Part shown: positions 48,190 through 56,993 of the stretch, in pieces | Numbering within the stretch: the first letter of the stretch is position 1 | Layout: each line of letters starts with the position of its first letter | DNA from: Gymnodinialimonas phycosphaerae | GTDB lineage: Bacteria; Pseudomonadota; Alphaproteobacteria; Rhodobacterales; Rhodobacteraceae | NCBI RefSeq assembly: GCF_019195455.1 | Contig: NZ_JAIMBW010000001.1 | Location: forward strand, 3,810,001 to 3,874,000 | Direction of reading: 5' to 3' | DNA length: 64,000 bases | Position numbers and translations under genes: made by a program | The notes under the pieces: generated by a model | Told to the model about the DNA's origin: nothing | The model's database searches: none | The model's input: the letters and a program-made list of their open reading frames with translations, nothing else

Positions 48190-48839
48190 TTCGCCAGTAA
48201 CCGCAGGCCCTGAGTGACGTCCGCGCGCAGCGCGAGGCGTAGGCCGGGTTCGTCGCCCGCCTTCAGCGCCGCAAGGATCAGCTTGTGGTGCGGCGGCGAT
48301 TCGGTGCGGCCCAATCTGCCGTAAAGCGCGCGCATCGTCGGGCCCATTTGCAGCCAGACCGTTTCCGCCAGCGCCAGCATCGCGGGGGCCTGGGCGCGCA
48401 GGTACAATGTCCGGTGAAACTCAAGGTTCAGTCGGATGTAGGCTACCGCGTCCCGTTTTGCGATCACCTGGGCGATCTGCGCGTTGATCGCTTCCATCCG
48501 CTCGATCAGGGCCGGGTGGGCGCGGGGCAATGCGCGGGAGGCCAGTTCGGGCTCCAGCAGCGCCCGGATGGAGGCCAGCTCCTCGATGCGCTCATTGGAC
48601 AATTCGGGCGTCGAGACCCGGCCAGACACCGACAAGAACAGCGCACCTTCGCTGACAAGGCGGCGGATGGCTTCGCGTGCGGGCGTCATCGAGACGCCAA
48701 ACTCGCGCCCGACACCACGTAATGTCATCGCCTCTCCGGGCGGGACCTCGCCATACATGATGCGAGAGCGCAGGGCGCGGTAGACGCGGTCGTGGGCGAC
48801 GGCGGCGCCGGTTTCCGTAGGGCGAGGGTTCATCAGCAT
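48186..48839 (-). CDS. GntR/FadR-subfamily transcriptional regulator (FCD domain)
   Basis: A 217-residue regulator with an N-terminal winged HTH (about 15-75; IMYGEVPPGEAMTLRGV and SMTPAREAIRRLVSEGAL) and an all-helical FCD ligand domain (about 80-210; EELASIRALLEPELA, NLEFHRTLY with metal-binding His). ATG 48839 follows CGGGAG. The adjacent YgjP-like gene lies upstream on the same strand (4-bp gap). Ligand unknown. Being next to the TCA cluster, it is one candidate for the TGTGATCACA sites. Confidence 0.87.
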   Translation of the reverse strand: MLMNPRPTETGAAVAHDRVYRALRSRIMYGEVPPGEAMTLRGVGREFGVSMTPAREAIRRLVSEGALFLSVSGRVSTPELSNERIEELASIRALLEPELASRALPRAHPALIERMEAINAQIAQVIAKRDAVAYIRLNLEFHRTLYLRAQAPAMLALAETVWLQMGPTMRALYGRLGRTESPPHHKLILAALKAGDEPGLRLALRADVTQGLRLLAN

Positions 48840-48843
48840 TGCA

Positions 48844-49557
48844 TCACTCCCGGGCTTCGAATCGCCACGCCTGAAGCTCTGCCCCATGGGCACGCATCCA
48901 GCGGCGGTTTTGGTCCGTCTTGGGGCAAAGCTGCTTGCAAAGCGCCCAGAACCGGGGGGAGTGGTTCATCTCGACCAGATGCGCGACCTCGTGGGCGACG
49001 ACATAATCCAGCACCTCTGGTGGGGCCATGATCAGCCGCCACGAGAACATCAGGTCGCCCTTGGACGAGCAGCTGCCCCACCGGGACCGTGGATCGCGCA
49101 GGGTGATCCGGCCATAGCGTTTGCCGATGGCGCCCGCGTGCACGGCGACGGCTTGTGCCAAGCGTTCGCGCGCCATGGCAGTCAGAAGGGCCTTGATCCG
49201 GGGACCTTCGCGGGGGCCTTCGGGGACGTGGACCGCGCCCTCTGAAAAGTGCGCGGCCCTTCCAGGGCCAGCAAAGACAGGGCGCGCGACACCGCAAACC
49301 GGAATCTCTGCACCGATCGCGGCCCTTTTCACGCCCGGTGCGCGGTCGAGATTTTCGCGCACCCACGCTTCGCGGTCGCGTAGAAACGCCAAGGCCTCAG
49401 CCTCTGGCGCCCAGGTGGGCAGGCTCAATGAGACTCGCCCGTCCGAGCGACTCACGCGCAGGGAAAACCGCTTGGCGCGGGCGTTTCGGCGCAGCAAGAC
49501 CTCCACCGGAGGGTCCCCGGGGAGGGTATGGGTTGATACGGGCGATCTGGCGGACAA
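48844..49557 (-). CDS. YgjP-like zinc metallopeptidase (M48/SprT-like)
   Basis: A 237-residue protein of the DUF45/YgjP family. The C-terminal half has RWGSCSSKGDLMFSWRLIMA and the zinc-binding HEVAHLVEMNHS motif, followed by FW..C and the catalytic Glu in HEVAH. The N-terminal half is beta-rich (RRNARAKRFSLRVSR). Cytoplasmic; substrate not known. Confidence 0.88.
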   Translation of the reverse strand: MSARSPVSTHTLPGDPPVEVLLRRNARAKRFSLRVSRSDGRVSLSLPTWAPEAEALAFLRDREAWVRENLDRAPGVKRAAIGAEIPVCGVARPVFAGPGRAAHFSEGAVHVPEGPREGPRIKALLTAMARERLAQAVAVHAGAIGKRYGRITLRDPRSRWGSCSSKGDLMFSWRLIMAPPEVLDYVVAHEVAHLVEMNHSPRFWALCKQLCPKTDQNRRWMRAHGAELQAWRFEARE

Positions 49558-49669
49558 GTGCGAAGCTCCAAACTGCAGGACGGCGCGGGGGCTGTGAAAG
49601 CCTTTGACAGTCCCCAGACACTATGGCAGAGCCCGAGTTCCCGCGATACCGATGATTGAAGGGGGTTTC

Positions 49670-50008
49670 ATGCCCAAAGAGGAATGGGGCGTTAAACGCG
49701 TCTGTCCCACCACCGGAAAACGTTTCTACGACTTGGGCGCAAGCCCGATTGTCAGCCCCTACACGGGCGAAGTCGTCGTGCTTGAAACCGGCAAGGGCGG
49801 CGCCCAGAGCCTGGTGGCCGATAAGGCCGCGACAAAAGCCAAGGAAGTCGAAGACGCAGATGATGATCTGGTGTTGGACGACGACATCGACATCGATGAT
49901 GAAGATGACGCCGATCTGCCCGATGATGATGTGCTCGACGATGACGACGAGGACACCGTTGCGCTGGACGATATTGCCGACGTGGCATCGGATGACAGCG
50001 ACGACTGA
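49670..50008 (+). CDS. FYDLN-acid domain protein (TIGR02300)
   Basis: A 112-residue protein: residues 1-50 form the conserved EWGVKRVCPTTGKRFYDLG domain, and the C-terminal 55 residues are almost only Asp, Glu and small residues (about 30 acidic). This layout is TIGR02300, conserved across alphaproteobacteria, function unknown. ATG 49670 follows GGGGG. The tRNA-Ala gene lies 81 bp downstream. Confidence 0.9.
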   Translation: MPKEEWGVKRVCPTTGKRFYDLGASPIVSPYTGEVVVLETGKGGAQSLVADKAATKAKEVEDADDDLVLDDDIDIDDEDDADLPDDDVLDDDDEDTVALDDIADVASDDSDD

Positions 50009-50089
50009 CGGTTTGGCCGGGGTTCTGTTGGCAGCAACCTGATTTTTTGCTTGCACGGCCCGCAGCCCGGCCTTACACCGCCCGCCAAT

Positions 50090-50165
50090 GGGGCCTTAGC
50101 TCAGCTGGGAGAGCGCCTGCATGGCATGCAGGAGGTCAGCGGTTCGATCCCGCTAGGCTCCACCA
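50090..50165 (+). tRNA. tRNA-Ala(GGC)
   Basis: A 76-nt cloverleaf. The acceptor GGGGCCT pairs with AGGCTCC; the D arm is in AGCTCAGCTGGGAGAGC; the anticodon arm CCTGC-ATGGCAT-GCAGG gives anticodon GGC; the T arm is GCGGTTCGATCCCGC. The CCA tail is encoded. Confidence 0.97.
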
Positions 50166-50246
50166 TTTTCCATACGCGGTATGTGCTTCGTGGGTTCCAC
50201 GGTATGGCGCGTGCATGACCCTTGCGGTTTTTGCCAAGCGCGCCGG

Positions 50247-50278
50247 GGTCGGCGGTTCGATCCCGCTAGGCTTCACCA
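50247..50278 (+). repeat. duplicated 3' end of tRNA-Ala
   Basis: About 32 bp repeat the T arm and acceptor 3' strand of the tRNA-Ala gene (GGCGGTTCGATCCCGCTAGG, then CTTCACCA) with two changes, 113 bp downstream. No 5' half or anticodon arm fits, so it is not a functional tRNA. It looks like an att-site remnant or tRNA relic. Confidence 0.7.
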
Positions 50279-50446
50279 AGCGCTTTTGCCAAGCAAAAGC
50301 GTGCGGCCGATAGGGTGTTTTCTGAGAGAAAATGTCCCGAAAGGCCAATCCCCCAGAACATAAGCACAGCGCAGTTCATCTTCGGTGCAACTCCTCTTCG
50401 CGCCGAGTTGCCCGCATCCGCCGCCCCACGCTAGGGTGGTGTATCG

Positions 50447-51088
50447 ATGTCCCGGAGCCCGCGCGCCATGATCACCGAGATCGAGGACTATTTCACCAAA
50501 GGCTGTGGTCGTTGCGACCGCTTCGCCACGCCTCAGTGCTCGGCATTGGTCTGGGGGGAAGGCATCGCCCTGCTGCGCCAGATCTGCCGGGAGGCCGGGC
50601 TGGAAGAGACGGTGAAATGGGGCCAGCCCTGCTACACTCACGCCAGTCACAATATCGCGATTCTCGGCGCCTTTCGTGCCAATTTCACGATCGGCTTCTT
50701 CAACCCGTCCCTCATGACGGATCCGGAGGGCTTGCTGGAGAGGCGAGGGCCCAATACGCGCACGGCGGGCACCATGTTCTTCACCGATGCGGCACAGGTC
50801 CGCGCCCGTGCAAGCGTGATCGCGGCCTACATGAAAGAATCCAAGGGATATGCCGATCAAGGGCTGAAGCCGGTCAAGCAGGTCAGCGAGCTGACGCTCC
50901 CCTACGAATTGCTTCACGCGCTGGACCGGGATTCTGAGCTGGCGGAAGCCTTCCACGCCCTGACGCCCGGTCGGAAGAAAAGCTACGTGATCGCCTTGAA
51001 CTCGGCCAAGAAGCCCGAAACCCGCGTGGCGCGACTCGAGAAGTATCGTCCGAAGATTTTGGCGGGCAAGGGCGCGCTGGAGCGTTAG
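50447..51088 (+). CDS. YdeI/OmpD-associated family protein (DUF1801-like)
   Basis: A 213-residue soluble protein: an N-terminal DUF1801-type domain (residues 8-120, with TVKWGQPCYTH and GFFNPSLM) and a C-terminal basic tail with GRKKSYVIALNSAKKPETRVARLEKYRPKI cut here into its key parts SYVIALNSAKK and KYRPKI, typical of YdeI-like proteins. Function unclear in general; some are linked to bacteriocin protection. ATG 50468 (MITEIEDYF) is an alternative start. Confidence 0.83.
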   Translation: MSRSPRAMITEIEDYFTKGCGRCDRFATPQCSALVWGEGIALLRQICREAGLEETVKWGQPCYTHASHNIAILGAFRANFTIGFFNPSLMTDPEGLLERRGPNTRTAGTMFFTDAAQVRARASVIAAYMKESKGYADQGLKPVKQVSELTLPYELLHALDRDSELAEAFHALTPGRKKSYVIALNSAKKPETRVARLEKYRPKILAGKGALER

Positions 51089-51143
51089 GTCAAGGCGGTT
51101 TCCCCCGCGCGCCAAGTTGCGGCGCGAAGGGGGGGCAGTGGCG

Positions 51144-53231
51144 TTATTGGCCCGAGAGGCTTTGCGCCAAGCGCATCAGTTGCACAGCCTCCGTGCGGTA
51201 CCCGAACTCGTCTGTGCCGCGGTTGGCGTTGGCCAGCGCGATGGCATCGGCGTAGTCCCATTCGCCAAGGAAGTCCGACCTGCGCAGCAGTTGCCCGAAG
51301 CCCGCGATGGCGGCGGCGAATTGGGCGTCTGCGCCGGGTTCGGCGACGGCGGCGGCGATGGGGAAGTCGATCAACTGACTCTCCTGTGCGCCCGGCTCTT
51401 TCCAGCGCAGCGAGATGAACCCCAACTCATCGCCGTATTCGACCTCCGCCTCATCGTCAGCCGCATAGCGCAGCGGGGCCACCAGTGTCGTAGGTGATCC
51501 CACGGGCGTGATCTCGTAGATCGCGGTGACGGAATGCCCCGCGCTGATGTCACCGGCATCCACGGCGTCGTTGGCGAAATCCTCGCGGGCCAGCGCGCGC
51601 GTCTCGTAGCCGATCAGGCGGTATTCGGCGATGACGTCGGGGTTGAACTCCACCTGCACTTTCAGGTCATCGGCGATGGGGAAGAGGGCGCCGGCCAATT
51701 GGTCCACCAGCACCCGCTGCGCTTCGTGCAGGGTGTCGATATAGGCCGCCGTGCCGTTGCCGTTCTGCGCCAAGGCCTGCATCGTGTCGTCTTGCAGGTT
51801 CCCGCGCCCGAAGCCGAGGACGCTCAGGTAGATGCCCGTCTCGCGTTGTTCTGCGATGTAATCCTCCAACGCACCGGGATCGCTGAGGCCGACGTTGAAA
51901 TCTCCGTCGGTGGCCAGCAATACGCGGCTGATGTCGCCTTCTTCCGTCATCTCGGCGGCAAGGCGGTAGGCTTCCTCCAGCCCGCCGACGCCATTGGTGC
52001 TGCCGCCCGCTTGCAGGGCCGTGAGCGCGGCGCTGATGGTGGCGGTATCGCTAGCTGCTGTGGGGTCCAAGGCGACACCAGCGCTGCCCGCGTAGGTCAC
52101 GATGGCGACCTCATCGTCTGGGTTCAGACGGTCCAGCATCAGGCGGAACGACTGGATCAGCAAAGGCAACTTCGCCGGGTCATTCATAGAGCCGCTCGTG
52201 TCGATCAGGAACACCAGGTTCAGGGGCGGGCGGTCCTCCACCATGGGCATCTCACCCTGAATGCCGATATGCAGAAGCTGCGTGTCGGGGTTCCAGGGGG
52301 TCTGGAACACTTGCACGGTCGGGCGGAATGGGCTGACGTCATCCGCCGTGGGGGCGGGGTAGTCGTAGGGGAAGTAGTTCACCATCTCCTCGATCCGCAC
52401 GGCATCCGGCGTGGGCAATTGCCCCCGGTTCAGCGTCGCGCGCAGCAGCGCATAAGAGGCCGTGTCGACGTCAATCGAGAAGGTCGAGACGGGGTCTTCC
52501 GCGACGATCTGCAAGGGGTTGGTGTCGGCGTTTGCGAATTCTTCACGCAGGGGTGCGGGCGGTTGCACGTGGTCATTGAAGCCACCGGATTGGATGATCG
52601 CGCCGGAATTCCAGCCGTTCTGGGCGGGCACGCCGGTGGCAACGTCGCCAGTTGGCGCAATGCGACCCACAGTGGCCGTGTTGCCCCACCCGGTGGTGAT
52701 GTCGGTGCCCCCGAGGTCAAGGGCGGTGGCCCCCTCGGCATCGCCGATGCGGCCATCGCCATCGGTGACCAGCGCGCGCGGGGCGGGCGTCTGCGCCACT
52801 TCGGCCGCAATCATCTGCGGCATGGGGGCGGCGTCCACCTCTTCCCTCGTGTCATCGGCTATCACGATTACGTCGTGTTCTGCGGCGATAGGCTCTTGCA
52901 GAACGGGCGCGGGGCCTTGCAGCATCTCTTGGCCTTGCGGGCTGAGGAACAGAAAGCCCACGGCAACGAGGGCGGTGGTTGCGGTCAATGCGCCACCCGC
53001 TTTGAGAATGGGGGTCTTGGAAATCAACATTTCAAAAGCTCCTTTTAAAAAGCCACGATTGGTCGGGGTCTCAGAGCTTTGACGGGCCGAGTCCCGTGAT
53101 TCTTGGGTCGTCTCGAAAATTTCCATCGACCGGGCTATGACCTCGGCCTTGCCCGCGGCATCGGGCGCAGGCGTGACGTCCGCCATCGCGCGCTTCAGGT
53201 CGTCCAAGTCGTTGAATTCGTTGGAGGTCAT
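51144..53231 (-). CDS. von Willebrand factor A domain membrane protein, YfbK-like
   Basis: A 695-residue protein. Residues 1-75 form a cytoplasmic segment (DLDDLKRAMADVTPAP...), then one transmembrane helix (about 79-97), a Gly/Asp-rich linker, the YfbK N-terminal block (DPVSTFSIDVDTASYALLR) and a vWA domain with MIDAS residues DTSGS (344-348), followed by a DUF3520-like region. Its ATG overlaps the sigma factor stop by 4 bp, so the N-terminal part may act as an anti-sigma domain (inference). Confidence 0.88.
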   Translation of the reverse strand: MTSNEFNDLDDLKRAMADVTPAPDAAGKAEVIARSMEIFETTQESRDSARQSSETPTNRGFLKGAFEMLISKTPILKAGGALTATTALVAVGFLFLSPQGQEMLQGPAPVLQEPIAAEHDVIVIADDTREEVDAAPMPQMIAAEVAQTPAPRALVTDGDGRIGDAEGATALDLGGTDITTGWGNTATVGRIAPTGDVATGVPAQNGWNSGAIIQSGGFNDHVQPPAPLREEFANADTNPLQIVAEDPVSTFSIDVDTASYALLRATLNRGQLPTPDAVRIEEMVNYFPYDYPAPTADDVSPFRPTVQVFQTPWNPDTQLLHIGIQGEMPMVEDRPPLNLVFLIDTSGSMNDPAKLPLLIQSFRLMLDRLNPDDEVAIVTYAGSAGVALDPTAASDTATISAALTALQAGGSTNGVGGLEEAYRLAAEMTEEGDISRVLLATDGDFNVGLSDPGALEDYIAEQRETGIYLSVLGFGRGNLQDDTMQALAQNGNGTAAYIDTLHEAQRVLVDQLAGALFPIADDLKVQVEFNPDVIAEYRLIGYETRALAREDFANDAVDAGDISAGHSVTAIYEITPVGSPTTLVAPLRYAADDEAEVEYGDELGFISLRWKEPGAQESQLIDFPIAAAVAEPGADAQFAAAIAGFGQLLRRSDFLGEWDYADAIALANANRGTDEFGYRTEAVQLMRLAQSLSGQ

Positions 53232-53770
53232 TGATCCTCCTCCTGTTCTCTCATCTCGCGCAATTTCTTCTTTGCCTCGGCCACGCGCCATGAAATCGTG
53301 CCTTCCGTGACGCCCAAAATCTCTGCCGCATCCGCGTGGGTGACGTCATCCAGCACCAGTGCCAGCGTGTCGCGCAGGGACGGGGACAGACCCGCCATCG
53401 CGCCGTACAGCCAGGCCATTGCCTCTGCGCCTTGCTCGGCGGATTTCACCCGGTCCACTTCCCAATCGGCCCACCCGTCCGTGGCGCGGGCATAGCTGGC
53501 CTGTCGCCTGCGCCGGTCCGTTGCCGCGTTAACGGCGACCCGGTAGAGCCATGTCGTCACCTTCGCCTGCGCGCGGTAGCCCGAGAGCTTGCCCGGCAGG
53601 GCAAGGCAGATGTCTTGCGTCAGGTCCTCCGCCTCGGCGCGGCTGCCGGTCAGACGGAAGCAGAGGGCGAAGAGGCGGTCGTAGACGCGGCTCAGCAATA
53701 GCTGAAACGCGGCGCCATCGCCCCCCGCGGCCGCAAGGGCCAGGTCCTCATCATTCACATTCATGCGCAT
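53228..53770 (-). CDS. ECF-type RNA polymerase sigma factor
   Basis: A 180-residue sigma-70 family protein. Region 2 (FQLLLSRVYDRLFALCFRL, AEAEDLTQDICLAL) and region 4 (LRDTLALVLDDVTHADAAEIL, GVTEGTISWRVAEAKKKLR) are clear; there is no region 1. ATG 53770 or 53764. It heads the two-gene unit with the vWA protein, which is probably its membrane regulator. Confidence 0.93.
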   Translation of the reverse strand: MRMNVNDEDLALAAAGGDGAAFQLLLSRVYDRLFALCFRLTGSRAEAEDLTQDICLALPGKLSGYRAQAKVTTWLYRVAVNAATDRRRRQASYARATDGWADWEVDRVKSAEQGAEAMAWLYGAMAGLSPSLRDTLALVLDDVTHADAAEILGVTEGTISWRVAEAKKKLREMREQEEDQ

Positions 53771-54012
53771 GTCATAGCCTATGACGGGGCCCGAACGGGA
53801 ATCCTTGGGGCGGGCACGGAATACTATCGCGATGAATGTGGTTGTTGTTGAAATTGAGACCATCAATCTCAAAAACCCCTTGACCTGAGGGGCGCACGGG
53901 GGCCAAAGCAAAGACCTTACTGCGTTTAGGCACTTCGCCGCAGCCGTCGCACTGGCGCTGGGGGCAGGAGGCAGGTTACACGCAATTACCGCGACTCAGA
54001 GGCCCTGCCGTT

Positions 54013-54936
54013 ATGCAAATCTACCTACCCATTGCCGAGGTGAGCGTGAACGCGTTCCTTCTGCTGGGGCTGGGGGGACTTGTGGGCATCCTTTCGGGCA
54101 TGTTCGGAGTTGGCGGCGGCTTCCTGATGACACCGCTTTTGTTCTTCATCGGCATTCCCCCGGCCGTCGCCGTGGCGACCGAGGCGAACCAGATCGTGGC
54201 CTCGTCATTTTCAGGTGTGCTGGCGCATTTCAAACGAAAGACCGTCGATCTGAAGATGGGGCTGGTACTGTTGGTCGGTGGCCTCATAGGGGCCGCGATC
54301 GGTGTGCAAGTCTTTGCGATGCTGACTGCGATTGGCCAGGTCGATCTGCTGGTGAAGCTGTGCTACGTTGTTTTCCTTGGGATAATCGGCGCCTTGATGT
54401 TCGTCGAAAGCCTGAACGCCATCCGGAAATCGCGCAAGGCCGGGGGTGTCGTGCCGCCTAAACGGCGTCAACGCGGTTGGATCCATGCGCTGCCATTCAA
54501 GATGCGGTTCCGGACCTCGGGGCTTTATATCTCGGTCATTCCGCCGCTGGTCGTGGGCCTTTTCGTGGGCGTGTTGGCCGCGATCATGGGCGTGGGCGGT
54601 GGCTTCATCATGGTGCCCGCGATGATTTACCTTCTGGGGATGCCCACGAAGGTCGTGGTCGGCACCTCGCTGTTCCAGATCATTTTCGTCACCGGCTTCG
54701 CTACCCTGATGCATGCGACGACGAACTACACCGTCGATATGGTGCTGGCCGTGCTGCTGCTGGTGGGCGGCGTTGTGGGCGCGCAGATCGGGGCGCGGAT
54801 CGGCACCAAGATGAAGGCCGAACAGTTGCGGATCTTGCTGGCGATCATGGTCCTTGCGGTCTGCGGCAAGCTGGCGTTCGATCTGCTGGTGATGCCGTCG
54901 GAACTTTATTCCATTGGCGCGGGGGCGGGCCATTGA
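54013..54936 (+). CDS. TauE/SafE family sulfite/sulfonate exporter
   Basis: A 307-residue membrane protein with about eight helices in two repeats, each with a glycine-rich GMFGVGGG / IMGVGGGF motif and a following PxL. This is the TauE/SafE anion-exporter family. Substrate is perhaps sulfite or another organic sulfur anion in a roseobacter, but not proven. Its stop overlaps the TIGR02186 gene by TTGA. Confidence 0.9.
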   Translation: MQIYLPIAEVSVNAFLLLGLGGLVGILSGMFGVGGGFLMTPLLFFIGIPPAVAVATEANQIVASSFSGVLAHFKRKTVDLKMGLVLLVGGLIGAAIGVQVFAMLTAIGQVDLLVKLCYVVFLGIIGALMFVESLNAIRKSRKAGGVVPPKRRQRGWIHALPFKMRFRTSGLYISVIPPLVVGLFVGVLAAIMGVGGGFIMVPAMIYLLGMPTKVVVGTSLFQIIFVTGFATLMHATTNYTVDMVLAVLLLVGGVVGAQIGARIGTKMKAEQLRILLAIMVLAVCGKLAFDLLVMPSELYSIGAGAGH

Positions 54937-55688
54937 GGGTGATCGCACTCCTCCTCGCGGCGCTTGTCGCAGGTGTCGGGCCCGCGACGTCCGAGGAGGT
55001 CGTGGCGGGTCTGTCACAAGATGCGATCAACATCACGGCGAATTTCGAGGGATCAGAAATTCTGATTTTCGGCGCGGTCAGCCGGATCGCGCCTGCGCCC
55101 GAGGGCGATCTACAGGTGATCATCACCGTCGAGGGGCCGTCCCTGCCGGTCGCCGTCCGCCGCAAGGACCGCAGGTTCGGGATTTGGGTCAATACCGATG
55201 CGATTGAAGTCGATGAAGCCCCATCGTTCTACGCTGTGGCCACGACGTCGGCCTTCGGTGAGGTGATTTCGGCGACGGAGGATTTGCGCCACAGGGTCTC
55301 GATCCCGCGCGCGATCAGGGCCGTGGGCATTGGCGTGGCAGATGGCGCCTCCTTCACCGAGGCGTTGATCCGGATCCGGGAATCCGAGGATCTGTACCAA
55401 TTGAACGAGGGCGGCGTGACCCTTCGTAACGAAACCTTGTTCGACACATCCATCCAATTGCCTGCAAACCTGGTTGAAGGGGACTACCGGACACGCATAT
55501 TCTTGACCCGTGGGGGCGTTGTCCTCGACGTGTATGAGCAAGATATCGCAGTGCGGAAAGTTGGTTTGGAACGGTTCATCTACAATCTCGCCCACGAACG
55601 GCCCCTGGTTTACGGCATTCTGTCGCTGACCATTGCCATTCTGGCGGGGTGGCTGGCCTCTGCCGTTTTCCGCTACATTCGCGCGTGA
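54933..55688 (+). CDS. TIGR02186 family membrane-anchored protein
   Basis: A 251-residue protein with an N-terminal signal-like helix (about 2-19), a beta-rich periplasmic part (NFEGSEILIFGAV, VEGPSLPVAVRRKDR) and a C-terminal helix (about 226-246). Family TIGR02186 is found next to TauE/SafE permeases, as here. TTG start at 54933 overlaps the exporter stop, indicating coupling. It may help the exporter, but the role is unknown. Confidence 0.87.
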   Translation: MRVIALLLAALVAGVGPATSEEVVAGLSQDAINITANFEGSEILIFGAVSRIAPAPEGDLQVIITVEGPSLPVAVRRKDRRFGIWVNTDAIEVDEAPSFYAVATTSAFGEVISATEDLRHRVSIPRAIRAVGIGVADGASFTEALIRIRESEDLYQLNEGGVTLRNETLFDTSIQLPANLVEGDYRTRIFLTRGGVVLDVYEQDIAVRKVGLERFIYNLAHERPLVYGILSLTIAILAGWLASAVFRYIRA

Positions 55689-55713
55689 GGCGCGCGATCC
55701 CCGGAGATCGCGC

Positions 55714-56100
55714 ATGAGTACCTCGGCCCAGAAGGTTGTACGCAGGTTCTGGCAGTCGATGGCCACCAATGACTTCAGCGCGGCAAGCCTTTGTTTAACC
55801 GAAGATTTTCGCCTGCAATGGCCGCAATCCGATGAAATGATCGAGGGCAGGGAAAACTTTGCTGCCCTCAATGCGGCTTACCCGGCCAATGGGTTGTGGA
55901 CCTTCGATCTGCGCCGGATCGTGGGGGAGGGTAGCCAGATCGTGACCGAGGTTGGGGTCAGCGACGGCGTGGTGCGGGCCACCGCCTTGACGTTTCACAC
56001 GGTCAGGGGCGATCTGATCGCGTTGCAGCGGGAATTCTGGCCAGATCCGTTCGAGGCACCGACGTGGCGCTCGGCCTGGGTGCGGCACCCAACCGATTGA
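55714..56100 (+). CDS. SnoaL-like / NTF2-like protein
   Basis: A 128-residue protein with the cone-shaped NTF2-like fold: VVRRFWQSMATNDFSAASLC, MIEGRENFAALN and FWPDPFEAP are the SnoaL-type signatures. ATG 55714 has CGGAGA 6-10 bases upstream. It starts 25 bp after the TIGR02186 gene and is probably in the same transcript. Ligand or reaction unknown. Confidence 0.78.
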   Translation: MSTSAQKVVRRFWQSMATNDFSAASLCLTEDFRLQWPQSDEMIEGRENFAALNAAYPANGLWTFDLRRIVGEGSQIVTEVGVSDGVVRATALTFHTVRGDLIALQREFWPDPFEAPTWRSAWVRHPTD

Positions 56101-56214
56101 TTTTGTTGGGTATATGGATCTTTTCGTCCGCGTGCATTGGTTTGGCAGGGGCCAGAATTTCATATTTTTGGAACAAAGATGGGGTGAGGCTATGCGTGAC
56201 AGTCGGGGGATGCC

Positions 56215-56943
56215 TCAGCCGCGCCCGACGAAGGGCATATTGGTGGCCAAAACGGTCTGGAAAAGCACGTTGGCGCTGAGGGGCATGTTGGCCATATGCA
56301 GGACGGATTGTGCGGCGTCCTCGACATTCATCATATCCATCAAGGGTTTTCCGTCGGCAATGCGGCGGTCGTTCAGGGCATCTACCAGGTCTGTCCTGGC
56401 GTTGCCGATGTCGATCTGACCCACGGCGATATTGAAGGCACGGCCATCGAGGCTAAGGGTCTTGGTGAGACCCGTGACGCCGTGTTTGGTGGTCGTATAG
56501 CAGATGCTGCCCTCCCGCGGCGCATGAGCAGAGAGGGAGCCATTGTTGATGATCCGACCTCCTTGGGGGTCTTGCGCCCGCATTTGGGCGAAAGCGGCGC
56601 GGGCCACGTTGAACATGCCTGTCAGGTTCACGGAAAGACTTTGATGCCAATCCGTTACGTCGATTTCATCGATTGTGCCCTGGGGCGTGAAAATGCCTGC
56701 GTTGTTGAATACGGCGTCCAGTCGGCCCCAATTGGCGACCACAGCTGTGACCGCGGCCTCGACCTGATCCAGTTGCGTGACGTCGCCCGGCAGGGCGAGG
56801 GCGTTCGGCTGACCGGAGGCCACTTCCGCGAGGAGCGCGCTGCGACGCGCGAGGAGTGCCACGTTCCAGCCGGAGGCCAAAAAGGCCTCGGCGGTAGCGC
56901 GGCCGATGCCCGAGCTGGCGCCGGTGATCAGGATGGTTTTCAT
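56215..56943 (-). CDS. short-chain dehydrogenase/reductase
   Basis: A 242-residue SDR with the NAD(P) motif TGASSGIGRATAEAF, NNAG, and the catalytic Ser/Tyr/Lys in NGSLSAHAPREGSICYTTTKHG. It lies 50 bp downstream of the helicase gene on the same strand. Substrate unknown; the rare GASSGIGRA and the start GPLITGA-like opening fit general oxidoreductases. Confidence 0.9.
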   Translation of the reverse strand: MKTILITGASSGIGRATAEAFLASGWNVALLARRSALLAEVASGQPNALALPGDVTQLDQVEAAVTAVVANWGRLDAVFNNAGIFTPQGTIDEIDVTDWHQSLSVNLTGMFNVARAAFAQMRAQDPQGGRIINNGSLSAHAPREGSICYTTTKHGVTGLTKTLSLDGRAFNIAVGQIDIGNARTDLVDALNDRRIADGKPLMDMMNVEDAAQSVLHMANMPLSANVLFQTVLATNMPFVGRG

Positions 56944-56993
56944 GGGCTTCCGCTTCGTAATTATCGCGCAGTTTTCATGTAGTTTTTCTGTAA

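Noticed and set aside
51534..53048. 504-codon plus-strand frame inside the vWA gene
   Set aside because: Antisense shadow of a protein with clear MIDAS motif.
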